Assembly: GCA_030765535.1 (NCBI GenBank)
Contig: JAVCCH010000098.1
Span: 1 to 38,562 of the forward strand
DNA length: 38,562 bases
Origin: Candidatus Tenebribacter davisii
GTDB lineage: Bacteria > Cloacimonadota > Cloacimonadia > Cloacimonadales > TCS61
Reading direction: 5' to 3'
Positions 8,573 to 16,716 of the stretch are shown here, piece after piece. Position 1 is the first letter of the stretch. Each line of letters starts with the position of its first letter. Below the pieces are notes generated by a model, which was given only the letters and a program-made list of their open reading frames with translations, did not search any database and was not told the origin of the DNA. The position numbers and the translations under genes are program-made.

Positions 8573-9454
8573 AATATATCCTCTAATAGCCATAATTTTA
8601 ATAAAGAATAAACACAAAGAGGAACTTGTCCATTACCTATAGCATGAATTCTTTCTTTTTGATATTTAACTGATTTAATCGGCTTAGGTTTTTTTAAATT
8701 ATTAATAGTCCATTTTGGAAGTACAATTTTCTTTAATGGTTTTAAGGATGTCCAGTTTATAGGCCACCCCATTAAAAATTCAAATATAATTGGATTTGTG
8801 CTTAATTGATTTCGTAATAAAGTTTTTGCTGATTCAATATCGTAGATATCTGTAAATTTTTTGATATTTGTTTCATCTTTAGACCCACCCCTAAAACCAT
8901 TAGTAGAATTAATTGTCGGGGTTACTGTTTCTCTCTCCAAAAATCCATAGTCTATTCCTTTTATGGAGTGCTCCCACATCTTTTGCTGATAAAGTACTCC
9001 ATCTAATATTATACCCGAGTTTGGACAAATCTCCGAATATGGAATAGATGTAGGGAAAAGAGAGCAAGTTCGGTACGTTTTCAAAAATGAAAAATCTTGG
9101 TTGAATGATGCGAATGGTCTCTTTCGTTGCTGGCCACATATCTCTTTCATCGTCTTCAGCTTTACGTAGTCCCGCAGAACTATATGGTTGACAAGGTGGT
9201 CCTCCTGTGATGATATCAACCATTCCCTTATATGCTTTGGCGTAACCTTGTTTGTTAAATTCTTGGATATCCCCAAAGATTGGGCATTTATCAAGCAATC
9301 CGTCCTCTTGTCTTTGTTGCAAGATCTTTTGACAGTATGCATCCCATTCCACCATTCCAATTGTTTTGATATCAAGAAAAAGGGAGGTGCCAATTAAGCC
9401 ACCTCCCACTCCAGAAAATAAACTTAATTCTCTAAGCTTCAACTTCTTTGTCAT
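8569..9454 (-). CDS. C5-cytosine DNA methyltransferase, broken by a +1 frame change
   Basis: Two overlapping frames together make one methyltransferase. Frame 1 (9454-8909, 181 residues) has motif I LSLFSGVGGG, motif IV GGPPCQPYS with catalytic Cys88, motif VI ENV and motif VIII RNRLWIFG. Frame 2 (ending at 8569) has the target-recognition/motif IX region, NPIIFEFLMGWPINWT and motif X IGNGQVP. Removing one C from the CCCC run at 8918-8921 joins them into a 294-residue protein of normal order. It may be an assembly error, a real mutation, or a natural two-polypeptide enzyme as in M.AquI. The start overlaps the upstream Lys-rich gene by 23 bases and has a weak SD site. Confidence 0.85.
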
Positions 9455-10031
9455 ATTGACTCATAACACAAACTACAGTTGAAATTGTACTTTTGATATT
9501 TCTGCCAGGGAAGCTACTTTGAATTTCAGCTTCAATTTCTTTTCCAGTTTTAAGACCTTTGATCCACGCCTTTACACCAAGATTGACGATACTGGGACCG
9601 GAATCAGCTTTCTTTTTGGCCTTTGTCGCATCTGATTCAGCTTTCTTTTTGGCCTTTGTCGCATCTGATTCAGCTTTCTTTTTGACCTTTGCCGCATCTT
9701 TGGTCGCTTTGTCAGCCGCAGTTTTTGCATCTTTGTCGGCTTTCTTTTTGGATTTGTCAGCCGCTTTGTCAGCGACAGGTTTCTTTTCTGCTTCTCCGCC
9801 TTCATCTTCACCTTCCACAATATAGTTATTGTAAAAGTCAATAACCGCATCGGGCAGATCTTGCGCTTTATCATTTTCAATGAAGTCCAAAACCTTGTTG
9901 GTGAATTCAGTCACAACAACTTCTTTCTTAATACCTACAATTTTGATGGAATCTTCTTCTGCAACTTTCAGCACTTCATTAAGGGCCTTGATTGCTTCTT
10001 TAAATTCTTTTCCAGGGATTACTTTTGCCAT
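9432..10031 (-). CDS. Lys/Ala-rich tripartite protein, possible DNA-binding protein
   Basis: 199 residues in three parts: an N-terminal helical region (MAKVIPGKEFKEAIKALNEV), a highly charged Lys/Ala/Asp linker (about 78-140) and a compact C-terminus (VKAWIKGLKTGKEIEAEI, then IKSTISTVVCVM). The linker includes an 11-residue repeat of the AESDATKAKKK type, from a 33-bp tandem DNA repeat at about 9607-9680. The basic linker resembles histone-H1-like tails, so nucleic-acid binding is plausible but unproven. A related layout (basic linker plus a small C-terminal helical domain) is seen at 34292-34813. It has a strong SD site (AAGGAG) and is first after the promoter at 10102-10130. Confidence 0.6.
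   Translation of the reverse strand: MAKVIPGKEFKEAIKALNEVLKVAEEDSIKIVGIKKEVVVTEFTNKVLDFIENDKAQDLPDAVIDFYNNYIVEGEDEGGEAEKKPVADKAADKSKKKADKDAKTAADKATKDAAKVKKKAESDATKAKKKAESDATKAKKKADSGPSIVNLGVKAWIKGLKTGKEIEAEIQSSFPGRNIKSTISTVVCVMSQYDKEVEA
9607..9680 (-). repeat. 33-bp in-frame tandem repeat in the Lys/Ala linker
   Basis: Two near-identical 33-bp units, then a degenerate third, encode the Lys/Ala/Asp linker. The length is a multiple of three, so copy-number change would keep the frame. Confidence 0.75.
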
Positions 10032-10101
10032 GTTTACTTCTCCTTCTTACACGTTACGTTAATAAAAATTATTTTACTTACTCAAAAAACTCAATAATAA
10101 T

Positions 10102-10130
10102 ATTCTAATGATTTACTAATGATAAGTCAA
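10102..10130 (-). promoter_or_regulatory. Sigma70-type promoter of the methyltransferase-clamp-polymerase operon
   Basis: TTGACT (10130-10125) and TAGAAT (10107-10102) on the minus strand are 17 bases apart, about 70 bases upstream of the start at 10031. Confidence 0.75.
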
Positions 10131-10171
10131 TAGAAAATATTTATTTTTAATTATTTTCTAACTGCTTATTT

Positions 10172-10348
10172 TCATTGTGGATTTAGCCCCATGAGTTGGT
10201 CATACAAGTTTTCTAATGAATTCATTTTATATTTTGCATAAGCTCTTTCATTCTTAAAACAAGTTTCCAGAACACTGGCTAACTTCTTTGCCTCAATAGC
10301 ACTCATTCTGATAATGACCTGCTCATCATCTTTAATTTCATCTGCCAT
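10172..10348 (-). CDS. Small acidic hypothetical protein (58 aa)
   Basis: 58 residues, MADEIKDDEQ...QLMGLNPQ. It is predicted mainly helical and not recognised. GGAGAGAAGA precedes the ATG, and the 28-bp repeat at 10363-10390 lies just upstream. It sits between the methyltransferase-like gene and the promoter at 10102-10130. Confidence 0.65.
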   Translation of the reverse strand: MADEIKDDEQVIIRMSAIEAKKLASVLETCFKNERAYAKYKMNSLENLYDQLMGLNPQ

Positions 10349-10362
10349 TCTTCTCTCCTTCT

Positions 10363-10390
10363 TTTAATTAAACTACCTTATATTATGTAC
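10363..10390 (-). repeat. 28-bp leader repeat, copy 1
   Basis: Identical to 11061-11088. It ends about 14 bases before the start codon at 10348 and contains an AT-rich CATAATATAAG stretch that could serve as a -10 element. Confidence 0.7.
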
Positions 10391-10394
10391 AATG

Positions 10395-11048
10395 TTATTG
10401 GTTTACCTGAAAAAACGCTTTTGCAAAACCCTGTGAACATAAAGACCTAAAAGAAGCATCTGAATCTACACTCCCAATAAATTGCTCAAATTCCAGAATA
10501 TTAAAAACCGCAGATTTATGTAGAAACGCCAAGCTTGGTTTTGGTCTTCCAGGTCTAACATACAACAAATCATTCTTTGGGCAATTATCCCACGCTTTAT
10601 AAATTCTGTTTGGGATATTAAAGTCACCCCATAGGCTTGTTTTTTTCGTCCATGGAGAACCGAACCACCAAGGCTGGTATGAATACCTTGGGTTGCCGAG
10701 TTTTTCTTTTAATCGCCCATTGCCTGGATTCTCTATACACCAGAATTTTGGGGAACATTTGTCAATTATCCTCTTGCAATGGTCAACAAGAAACATTCCT
10801 TTATCAAGATCACCAGTTTTATGGAAACCATTTGCAGTGCTAAATTCAGTGCATACAGGGTTGGCTATAATACCATATACATTTTCAGGTGGGTTATAAT
10901 TTTCCACACCAATAGCTTCACCAATACATCTTACATCATACCCAGCCTGTTTATAAACATAAGAATCTGAACCAAGATCAGCACATAGATGTAAAATTAT
11001 TTTTCGTTTTATCTTTCGTTTCCATTTTAGTTTCCGTTTCAGTTTCAT
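10395..11048 (-). CDS. Divergent small DNA cytosine methyltransferase-like protein
   Basis: 217 residues. After a Lys/Arg-rich N-terminus (residues 1-16) come ILHLCADLGSDS (motif I-like), IIANPVCTEFSTA (motif IV-like, Cys66), CIENPGNGRL (motif VI-like, ENP 106-108) and WWFGSPWTKKTSLWG, all typical of the short phage cytosine-methylase family. It is much shorter than the enzyme at 8569-9454, and its motif I is unusual (CADLGSDS instead of FSGxGG). It could methylate or otherwise modify C5. The 28-bp leader repeat copy 2 lies directly upstream. Confidence 0.65.
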   Translation of the reverse strand: MKLKRKLKWKRKIKRKIILHLCADLGSDSYVYKQAGYDVRCIGEAIGVENYNPPENVYGIIANPVCTEFSTANGFHKTGDLDKGMFLVDHCKRIIDKCSPKFWCIENPGNGRLKEKLGNPRYSYQPWWFGSPWTKKTSLWGDFNIPNRIYKAWDNCPKNDLLYVRPGRPKPSLAFLHKSAVFNILEFEQFIGSVDSDASFRSLCSQGFAKAFFQVNQ

Positions 11049-11060
11049 TTTCCAGCCTTA

Positions 11061-11088
11061 TTTAATTAAACTACCTTATATTATGTAC
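11061..11088 (-). repeat. 28-bp leader repeat, copy 2
   Basis: Exact copy of 10363-10390, ending 12 bases before the start codon at 11048. Both copies stand at the same place relative to a gene start, pointing to a shared expression signal rather than random duplication. Confidence 0.7.
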
Positions 11089-11121
11089 CAAGGAGCCGCT
11101 TGTTTGAGAATTCTACCTCCA

Positions 11122-13821
11122 TTAGAAACCTTTATAATACGAGTCTAAATATACTTGGCCCGCTTTAATATCCTGTAAACATATGCATTGAACACCTGGA
11201 ATAAATGGTTGTGATCGTGCTTCTGTTATTCCGTACTTTAATATACCAGCCGCTTTCTCAGCAGGGGTTTGATTTAGCCCACACATCATATTGACATGCT
11301 GGTTCTTTCCATAAAATCCTGCCTGATGCGTGGAATCAAGTGCTGTTGCCTTATGGCCTTCTTTATTTGCCTGAGTAGCTGTAATAACCAAAGCATTGAA
11401 CTCGCCAGCCATTCGTGCCATCAGTTTCCAAGCTTCATCAACTGCTCTATAGTCATCAAATTTTGAACCTACATCCAAAATATCAACATAATCAATAATG
11501 AATATATCAGGAATGAATCCATCTTTAGCTTCAAATATTTCAATGTCTCGCATCATTTTATCGTAGGTAAGTGTATATTTTGGATGAACGGACAACCTTG
11601 CATACTTATTGAATGTATTTGCCATTCCTTCATTTCTTAATTTTCCTTCAAGTAAATCTCTGACTGTGAAAATATCATCAGCTTCTCTGAATATGCTGGA
11701 ACTATAAATAGTCACATCAAATTCATGAAGATGAATTCCTTGACCTTTGCACTTAGTGCAAGGAATGTGAGTTGGATCATCTATTATTTCATCACCGTCA
11801 AGAATGATAACCCCTGAAGCTCTATCAGAACAATCTCCTGATTGATTCTTTTTGCAATCAAACACAGGGAATGGATAATCTCCAGCTTCTTCTATCATAG
11901 GTTGGAATGCCTTCATTATTCTTGGGGTGATTTCTGTTTGTGTCATCTCAACTGACCAGAAAATAGTTTTTCTCTTTTGAAGGACAGCATGTTTGTAATG
12001 ATCAACCAAGGTAAAGCTATTGTGTACAATAAACCCATCAGAAATAAAATTATGATTATCTTCTACTGATATATCATACATTTTTACTTTATCTTTTCTT
12101 TTAATTGATATTATAGAATCCCATAAAAGATCGTTGTTTAATGCTTTGTGATCAAATCCCATAACTTTTGAAAAAGTAAACCTTGATAAATGTTTATTAT
12201 CCTTGTAGGCTTTCCTAAAAGTTTCATTGGCAGCAATAGGTAATCCTCTTGCAATTAAATCATCACCAGCTTCTTTCACAAATTCTTTTGGTATACAATC
12301 AATATAATCTCTTTTCGGAATTAAATCTTTCACAAATTCCTTTGCTTTGGCAGCTTTGTGAAAAGAGAACCCTATCTTATTTACAAAATCAAGAACTCCT
12401 TGGTTACTCGAAATAATAATTTCATAATAAGTAGTCCCATTAACTATTTTTTCACGTAATTTACCAAAAATATTAAATCTATTCAGACAACAAAGGATTT
12501 GTTGAGCAAGCATATGACTTTTTGTAGAATAATCAACATGAACACAATTTCTGTCCATCCATATTGATCCATCACAGATGAATAGAGTATTTAGGAATAT
12601 TGTCATAGATTCATTATTAGATTGCATTACAATATCGGGGATAAATTTATCCCCTGATAATTTATCTTTTAAACCAACTGATTTTATAAATTTAGTGACT
12701 TTTCCAACATGTAATCGTATTTCTTTCCCTTCTCTCTCCATTCTGTAGGCATCAGATTTTGGAAGATTGTTAATAAAATCATCCATAATTTCTGTAGAGT
12801 ATTTTGTAAATGATATTGTTTTATTTGCTAAATGCCCATCAGCAATTAAATAAGCAAGAATTTTTAGCTTCTTTGGGTTTATAAATTTATCTGAAAAATT
12901 AGGAATAAATTTACTCATAGCAACACGATCATCAACTTTTAATTCTTTTAATCTTTTCCATCCAGTAGGTGTGTAGAATTTATGATCTTTTGAAGTAATT
13001 ATTTTTCTGCCTGATTTTGTTGTAATTTCATATTCATCTTTTTCTCCTGAGTACATCCAATCAGTAATCTTTCCCTTAACAATATTATGCTTTTTATCCA
13101 TGCAAAGGATACCAGATATTCCAAGACGAACTACATCTTTGATTTTCATGATACGTCCGTCTGCAAGATATACAAGAGAATTTTCTTCCACGCATTTCCC
13201 TCTTTTTGCTGGAGCATAATAACCGACAACATCACCACGTTTATAATTCCCAAGATATCTTCCAAGATCACCAGGAAGTTGGAAGAAGTTTTTATCCTCT
13301 TCTTCTCGTTTCCTATATATTTCCATGATTTGGTTGACATCACCAAGATTTATCAGATTTCCAGAATCAAGATCCAGAGTTACTTTCTTGAATCTATTGA
13401 TTTCATCTTCAGCTTCATCGTACTCTCCCTTTTCCTTCAGAACGGAAACATTATTTACCACAATTTCTAATTCTCTTTTGCGGAAATAGTCAACAGCGCA
13501 ATCTTTTAAGTACTGAACATTGATTGACTCTTCATCATATTGCTCAGATAACTGTTTTAAAAGCTCTGAGATCAATTCTGAGTCCGATTCTTTCAGTTTG
13601 AGTACCTCAGTATCAAATATGTCGCTAATGTGCTTGTAAGGGGCTTTAGAATGCTCCGCATAAAATTCAACACACCACGTAGCAATTGTTTTCAGATAAG
13701 AGTTTACAAAATAGTCAAGTTGAAATACTGGAATAATATCTTTAATAAATTGAGTTGATGTTATTAATCCAGTGACCACTCTTTTCTCTTCTACCACAGA
13801 CACACTTCTTTCAATGATCAT
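11122..13821 (-). CDS. dnaB: DnaB-like replicative DNA helicase with a P-loop intein
   Basis: 899 residues, 507 after removal of the intein at 210-601. The spliced P-loop reads APAKRGK|S, followed by a TIFWSVEMT segment, Walker B-like DIFIIDYVDIL and ITATQANKEG, the usual DnaB RecA-fold sequence. A Cys-rich insertion (CKKNQSGDCSD and CTKCKGQG) looks like a zinc-binding element between the core strands. The start (ATG at 13821) overlaps the stop of the upstream winged-helix protein by ATGA, and AAGGT precedes it. Expected role: ring helicase at the fork, working with the primase at 17754-18695. Confidence 0.9.
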   Translation of the reverse strand: MIIERSVSVVEEKRVVTGLITSTQFIKDIIPVFQLDYFVNSYLKTIATWCVEFYAEHSKAPYKHISDIFDTEVLKLKESDSELISELLKQLSEQYDEESINVQYLKDCAVDYFRKRELEIVVNNVSVLKEKGEYDEAEDEINRFKKVTLDLDSGNLINLGDVNQIMEIYRKREEEDKNFFQLPGDLGRYLGNYKRGDVVGYYAPAKRGKCVEENSLVYLADGRIMKIKDVVRLGISGILCMDKKHNIVKGKITDWMYSGEKDEYEITTKSGRKIITSKDHKFYTPTGWKRLKELKVDDRVAMSKFIPNFSDKFINPKKLKILAYLIADGHLANKTISFTKYSTEIMDDFINNLPKSDAYRMEREGKEIRLHVGKVTKFIKSVGLKDKLSGDKFIPDIVMQSNNESMTIFLNTLFICDGSIWMDRNCVHVDYSTKSHMLAQQILCCLNRFNIFGKLREKIVNGTTYYEIIISSNQGVLDFVNKIGFSFHKAAKAKEFVKDLIPKRDYIDCIPKEFVKEAGDDLIARGLPIAANETFRKAYKDNKHLSRFTFSKVMGFDHKALNNDLLWDSIISIKRKDKVKMYDISVEDNHNFISDGFIVHNSFTLVDHYKHAVLQKRKTIFWSVEMTQTEITPRIMKAFQPMIEEAGDYPFPVFDCKKNQSGDCSDRASGVIILDGDEIIDDPTHIPCTKCKGQGIHLHEFDVTIYSSSIFREADDIFTVRDLLEGKLRNEGMANTFNKYARLSVHPKYTLTYDKMMRDIEIFEAKDGFIPDIFIIDYVDILDVGSKFDDYRAVDEAWKLMARMAGEFNALVITATQANKEGHKATALDSTHQAGFYGKNQHVNMMCGLNQTPAEKAAGILKYGITEARSQPFIPGVQCICLQDIKAGQVYLDSYYKGF
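12019..13194 (-). mobile_element. Intein 3 in the DnaB P-loop (LAGLIDADG nuclease)
   Basis: 392 residues, Cys210 to Asn601, junction AKRGK|SFTLV. Block A is CVEENSLVYLADGRIMKIKD, block B is TSKDHKFYTPTG, and the end is MYDISVEDNHNF...GFIVHN. Two LAGLIDADG helices are visible: LKILAYLIADG (residues 319-329) and FLNTLFICDGS (409-419). The insertion lies in the ATP-binding loop between Lys and Ser, a classic intein site in ATPases. Confidence 0.92.
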
Positions 13822-15278
13822 ACAATTACCTTCTTGGAAAGAGTCATATTAATTCCATTCGTCTTTTTTCTCATTATGTTATATTTTAGAACATGTTCCA
13901 ATAACTCATCAGCGAATTTTGGTTTTGTTATCCATCTCCAATTAAAATCAATTTTATTTTGTTTTTCATTTTTAATAAATTCAGAGGCTACGGATATAAT
14001 CCCATAAGCATATCCATTCATTGTAGATTTCCCATTAAAGAATACGTGTTTGTTTTCAATTGGTAAGATTCGTTCTGCAATTTTATTTATATCGTTTGCA
14101 TGAAGCTTATCAATGTCAGTGCATTTTCTTTGGCCAAGAGATTTGAACAATATTTTGCCTTGCTCATTTAATTCACCAGTAATTCCTCTTTTCATAGCAG
14201 AATGCCAATTAATCAAAGGGGACCAAGAATCACTTCCATTAAATCCTTGTGTGAAAATGAAATTACCTATATTTTTTATTGATTTAATTTTTGAATGTTC
14301 AAGCTGAAATTTAAATGCATCAAGGAGATCATCAATAGTCCATTTATAATTGTCATATTCATTAATTATATTGTTTGCAAATTTATATGGGATTTCACAG
14401 ACTGGGGAAAATAAAGCATGAAGTTTATCAAGAGAGTTAAATCCTGTCTGCTGAACAAACAATCCTGTTTTTGGATCTTTCTTATGATTTGTTGCTCCAG
14501 CATTTACCAATTCAGAATAATTTCTTAGATCAATGGTTGAATGTTTATATTTAGCAATGAGTTTCTTTTTTGGTTTAGCAGATGATTTATTTACTTGTCG
14601 GTCAGAAGTATCTTTTTGTTTATCAATGGGTTTTACAATAGGTCTTATGATCTTCTTAGGAACTCTATTGTTCAATGGATCATTACCATTTTTATTTGTT
14701 TCGCCAGAAACAACATCTTTTAATTTATTAAAAGACTTCCCCTTGACCCTCTTGCACATGACTTTCTTTTGTTTGTTATTTTTAACAACACCCCTACTGT
14801 TATTTTTAACAACACCCCTACTGTTATTTTTAACAACAGGGTCAGAAGTATTTTTTTCTTTTTTTATAGTATTTTTTTTCAGTTTATTTTTTTCCATTTC
14901 ATCAATAATTTCTTGATCAATTGTCCCTGTTTCATATATCATTGAATATAAAAAAATATATTCACTTGGCTGATTATTTGGATCTACAACTTTATCATTT
15001 GGGATATATGGTTTTGTTATTATTAATTTTAATTGTTTTAGTTCGCTGATTATTCTATCTAATTTACTTACTTTCCAGGAACAGGCTTTTGCTAAAGTTT
15101 TTCTTCCAGGATAAGCCTTACCATTTTTTCCAGCATACCTGAATAATCTTCCCATTAAAATTTTTGCTTGGTCTGACATTTGATCACATTCTACAATAGG
15201 TTCTGGAATGAATATTCCATTATATCTAAAATAAGGATTAAATGGTTCTTCAACAGTTAAAATTGTTTTATGTGGCAT
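13818..15278 (-). CDS. Winged-helix replication initiator/helicase-loader-like protein
   Basis: 486 residues from the ATG at 15278, chosen because GGGAGGTG lies 4 bases upstream; a longer frame to 15323 overlaps the previous gene by 44 bases. The N-terminal part (DQAKILMGRLFRYAGKNGK, then YPGRKTLAKACSWKVSKLDR) is a winged-helix domain like those of phage and plasmid Rep proteins. A low-complexity Lys/Asn linker follows, with the repeat SRGVVKNN. The C-terminal half (KWTIDDLLDAFKFQLEH...) is unknown. Immediately upstream of, and coupled to, DnaB, it could recognise the origin or load the helicase. Confidence 0.65.
   Translation of the reverse strand: MPHKTILTVEEPFNPYFRYNGIFIPEPIVECDQMSDQAKILMGRLFRYAGKNGKAYPGRKTLAKACSWKVSKLDRIISELKQLKLIITKPYIPNDKVVDPNNQPSEYIFLYSMIYETGTIDQEIIDEMEKNKLKKNTIKKEKNTSDPVVKNNSRGVVKNNSRGVVKNNKQKKVMCKRVKGKSFNKLKDVVSGETNKNGNDPLNNRVPKKIIRPIVKPIDKQKDTSDRQVNKSSAKPKKKLIAKYKHSTIDLRNYSELVNAGATNHKKDPKTGLFVQQTGFNSLDKLHALFSPVCEIPYKFANNIINEYDNYKWTIDDLLDAFKFQLEHSKIKSIKNIGNFIFTQGFNGSDSWSPLINWHSAMKRGITGELNEQGKILFKSLGQRKCTDIDKLHANDINKIAERILPIENKHVFFNGKSTMNGYAYGIISVASEFIKNEKQNKIDFNWRWITKPKFADELLEHVLKYNIMRKKTNGINMTLSKKVIV
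14776..14837 (-). repeat. 24-bp tandem repeat inside the replication gene
   Basis: About 2.6 copies of a 24-bp unit containing TGTTATTTTTAACAACA (plus strand) encode the repeated SRGVVKNN. Each unit is itself partly palindromic (GTTGTTAAAAATAAC). Iterons inside an initiator gene are known from lambda O; a role as origin here is only inferred. Confidence 0.7.
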
Positions 15279-15279
15279 T

Positions 15280-15849
15280 TCACACCTCCCAATATTCTTC
15301 AGTAATTTCTGGATATCCGGCACTGTTCATTTGTATATCAATATAATCAGGGCGATGTAAATGTTTACATATTTCATGAATTACTTCAGTTGTAATATCC
15401 TTATTGCTTGGAATTAGTGGACTTAGATCAAAGTATTCCTCTTTGATATTGCTCGGCATTCTTCTTAGTAGCCATTCAAAGGCTTTTTCTCTCGGGTATT
15501 CTATTTTGTCGAAACATAGAAATTTTGAAGACCACACCCATCCTTTTTCAGATTTGAAATTATAAGATGCTTTTAGAATTTTTTCACCATTCTTTTTATG
15601 AATAGAATAGGTTACTTGTTTTACAGAGTATCTGCCCCCGATTGTTTTATCCTCACTTTCTTCTTCCTGAACAGTAAAAAGCTCTCCATTAATTAATTTA
15701 TACGTATTAATTTCATGAATATCTAAATCTATAATTGTGGAATTGTTTTTGCAGGATTTTAAATAATTTGTTACTTGTGATTCGGTATTCGATTGAAGAA
15801 CATAAGGAATAGTTCCATTATCGTTTGAAATTATTAAGAACTCTTTCAT
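15280..15849 (-). CDS. Hypothetical protein (189 aa)
   Basis: 189 residues, mixed alpha/beta, with no motif I recognise (start MKEFLIISNDNGTIPYVLQS). It is the first gene after the structured leader at 15871-15976, with AAGGAG 5 bases before the ATG, and stands at the head of the initiator-helicase operon. Confidence 0.6.
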   Translation of the reverse strand: MKEFLIISNDNGTIPYVLQSNTESQVTNYLKSCKNNSTIIDLDIHEINTYKLINGELFTVQEEESEDKTIGGRYSVKQVTYSIHKKNGEKILKASYNFKSEKGWVWSSKFLCFDKIEYPREKAFEWLLRRMPSNIKEEYFDLSPLIPSNKDITTEVIHEICKHLHRPDYIDIQMNSAGYPEITEEYWEV

Positions 15850-15870
15850 AAAAACTCCTTAAATACAAAA

Positions 15871-15976
15871 ACCTCTTTAGAGGCACTTGGTAGAATGATT
15901 AGAGTTCATTGCTGGTAACAACTTACTCAGGGCACCAAGGCCCTCTAAAGAGGTCTTTAGAGTTGTAACCATTCCG
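15871..15976 (-). ncRNA. Structured RNA leader with alternative stems
   Basis: On the minus strand GGTTACAAC (15971-15963) and GTTGTTACC (15920-15912) can close a three-way junction. It would hold a TCTAAAG/CTTTAGA hairpin and a GGGC/GCCC hairpin. Further down, CCTCTAAAGAGG is followed by five T, like a terminator. A 21-base arm at 15954-15934 matches the inverse of 15891-15871 with only two mismatches, so the terminator arm can also pair with the upstream domain. This layout is what a riboswitch or attenuator would show. No known class is recognised. Confidence 0.5.
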
Positions 15977-16064
15977 TTGTTATTCAAATCGAGATTTGCC
16001 CAAATCTCTAAAGTCAATTAACTCGCATTTACCAGATGCTCAAACGCTAATCACTTTTACTTTC
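15977..16064 (-). promoter_or_regulatory. 5' untranslated region with an 8-bp hairpin
   Basis: The stretch between the promoter at 16072-16100 and the structured leader has no gene. It contains GAGATTT-GGGC-AAATCTC (about 16008-15991), a stable hairpin just upstream of the three-way junction. Confidence 0.4.
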
Positions 16065-16071
16065 AAACTGC

Positions 16072-16100
16072 ATTTTAACATAATCAGTATGCTTAATCAA
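16072..16100 (-). promoter_or_regulatory. Sigma70-type promoter of the initiator-helicase operon
   Basis: TTGATT (16100-16095) and TAAAAT (16077-16072) on the minus strand, 17 bases apart. Transcription from here would give a leader of about 215 bases before the gene at 15849. Confidence 0.7.
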
Positions 16101-16119
16101 GCATTATATACATTTAATG

Positions 16120-16701
16120 TCAAGAACTTTTAATCATATCATCAATTTTATTGATTTTCTTGACCAAAACCTTGTTTTCTTCTTTAACTTTAGTATATTT
16201 AACCATCAGAGCATTGTATTTCTTCTCTAATGTCTTGTGCTTCTTTTCCCATAATAGTTGTTTTTCTGGTTTAATATCTTTTACCTTACGCCCCCTCAAT
16301 CCAGCAGATGCGAGAAGTGCATAAAAACTGGAGACTGGACGTTTCCCCGCTACTTTAAGAATAAATGTTCTGTGTTCTGGACTGAGTGATTTGTAGCAAA
16401 CCATATTGACATGTCCGTGTTGTATGTATAGACTTCTGCCATTTGGGTATTTAAGAAATATATCCATATTAGTAAACCATGTTGTTGATCTATTGAAGAT
16501 ATCGTACATCAATGCGCTAAATACTTTATCTTTGTATCCAATTAATTCTTCAGAACCCACATAAAAGGAATCTTTTGTCCATAATTCTTGTAAGGATATT
16601 GCTTGTAAATGCAAGAACAACAGAACTTCACACTCGTTTGATTTGTTAGCCAGTCCTTTTGAGTAATTCATACTGCTTACTAATGTTGTTGGGTTTTTCA
16701 T
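16120..16701 (-). CDS. Hypothetical protein with C-terminal coiled coil (193 aa)
   Basis: 193 residues, not recognised. The N-terminal part looks globular; the last 50 residues (KKHKTLEKKYNALMVKYTKV and onward) are strongly heptad-like and Lys/Glu-rich. AAGGAG lies 8 bases before the ATG. It is the last gene of the primase group, just before the promoter at 16072-16100. Confidence 0.6.
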   Translation of the reverse strand: MKNPTTLVSSMNYSKGLANKSNECEVLLFLHLQAISLQELWTKDSFYVGSEELIGYKDKVFSALMYDIFNRSTTWFTNMDIFLKYPNGRSLYIQHGHVNMVCYKSLSPEHRTFILKVAGKRPVSSFYALLASAGLRGRKVKDIKPEKQLLWEKKHKTLEKKYNALMVKYTKVKEENKVLVKKINKIDDMIKSS

Positions 16702-16716
16702 GATAATTTCTCCTTG

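Noticed and set aside
9559-9880. Alternative frames over the Lys/Ala repeat (both strands)
   Set aside because: Low-complexity repeats stay open in several frames; only 9432-10031 has an SD site, promoter and structured ends.
15871-16000. tRNA or group I intron
   Set aside because: No acceptor/T-loop pattern and no P-Q-R-S core; the stems fit an attenuator-like leader better.
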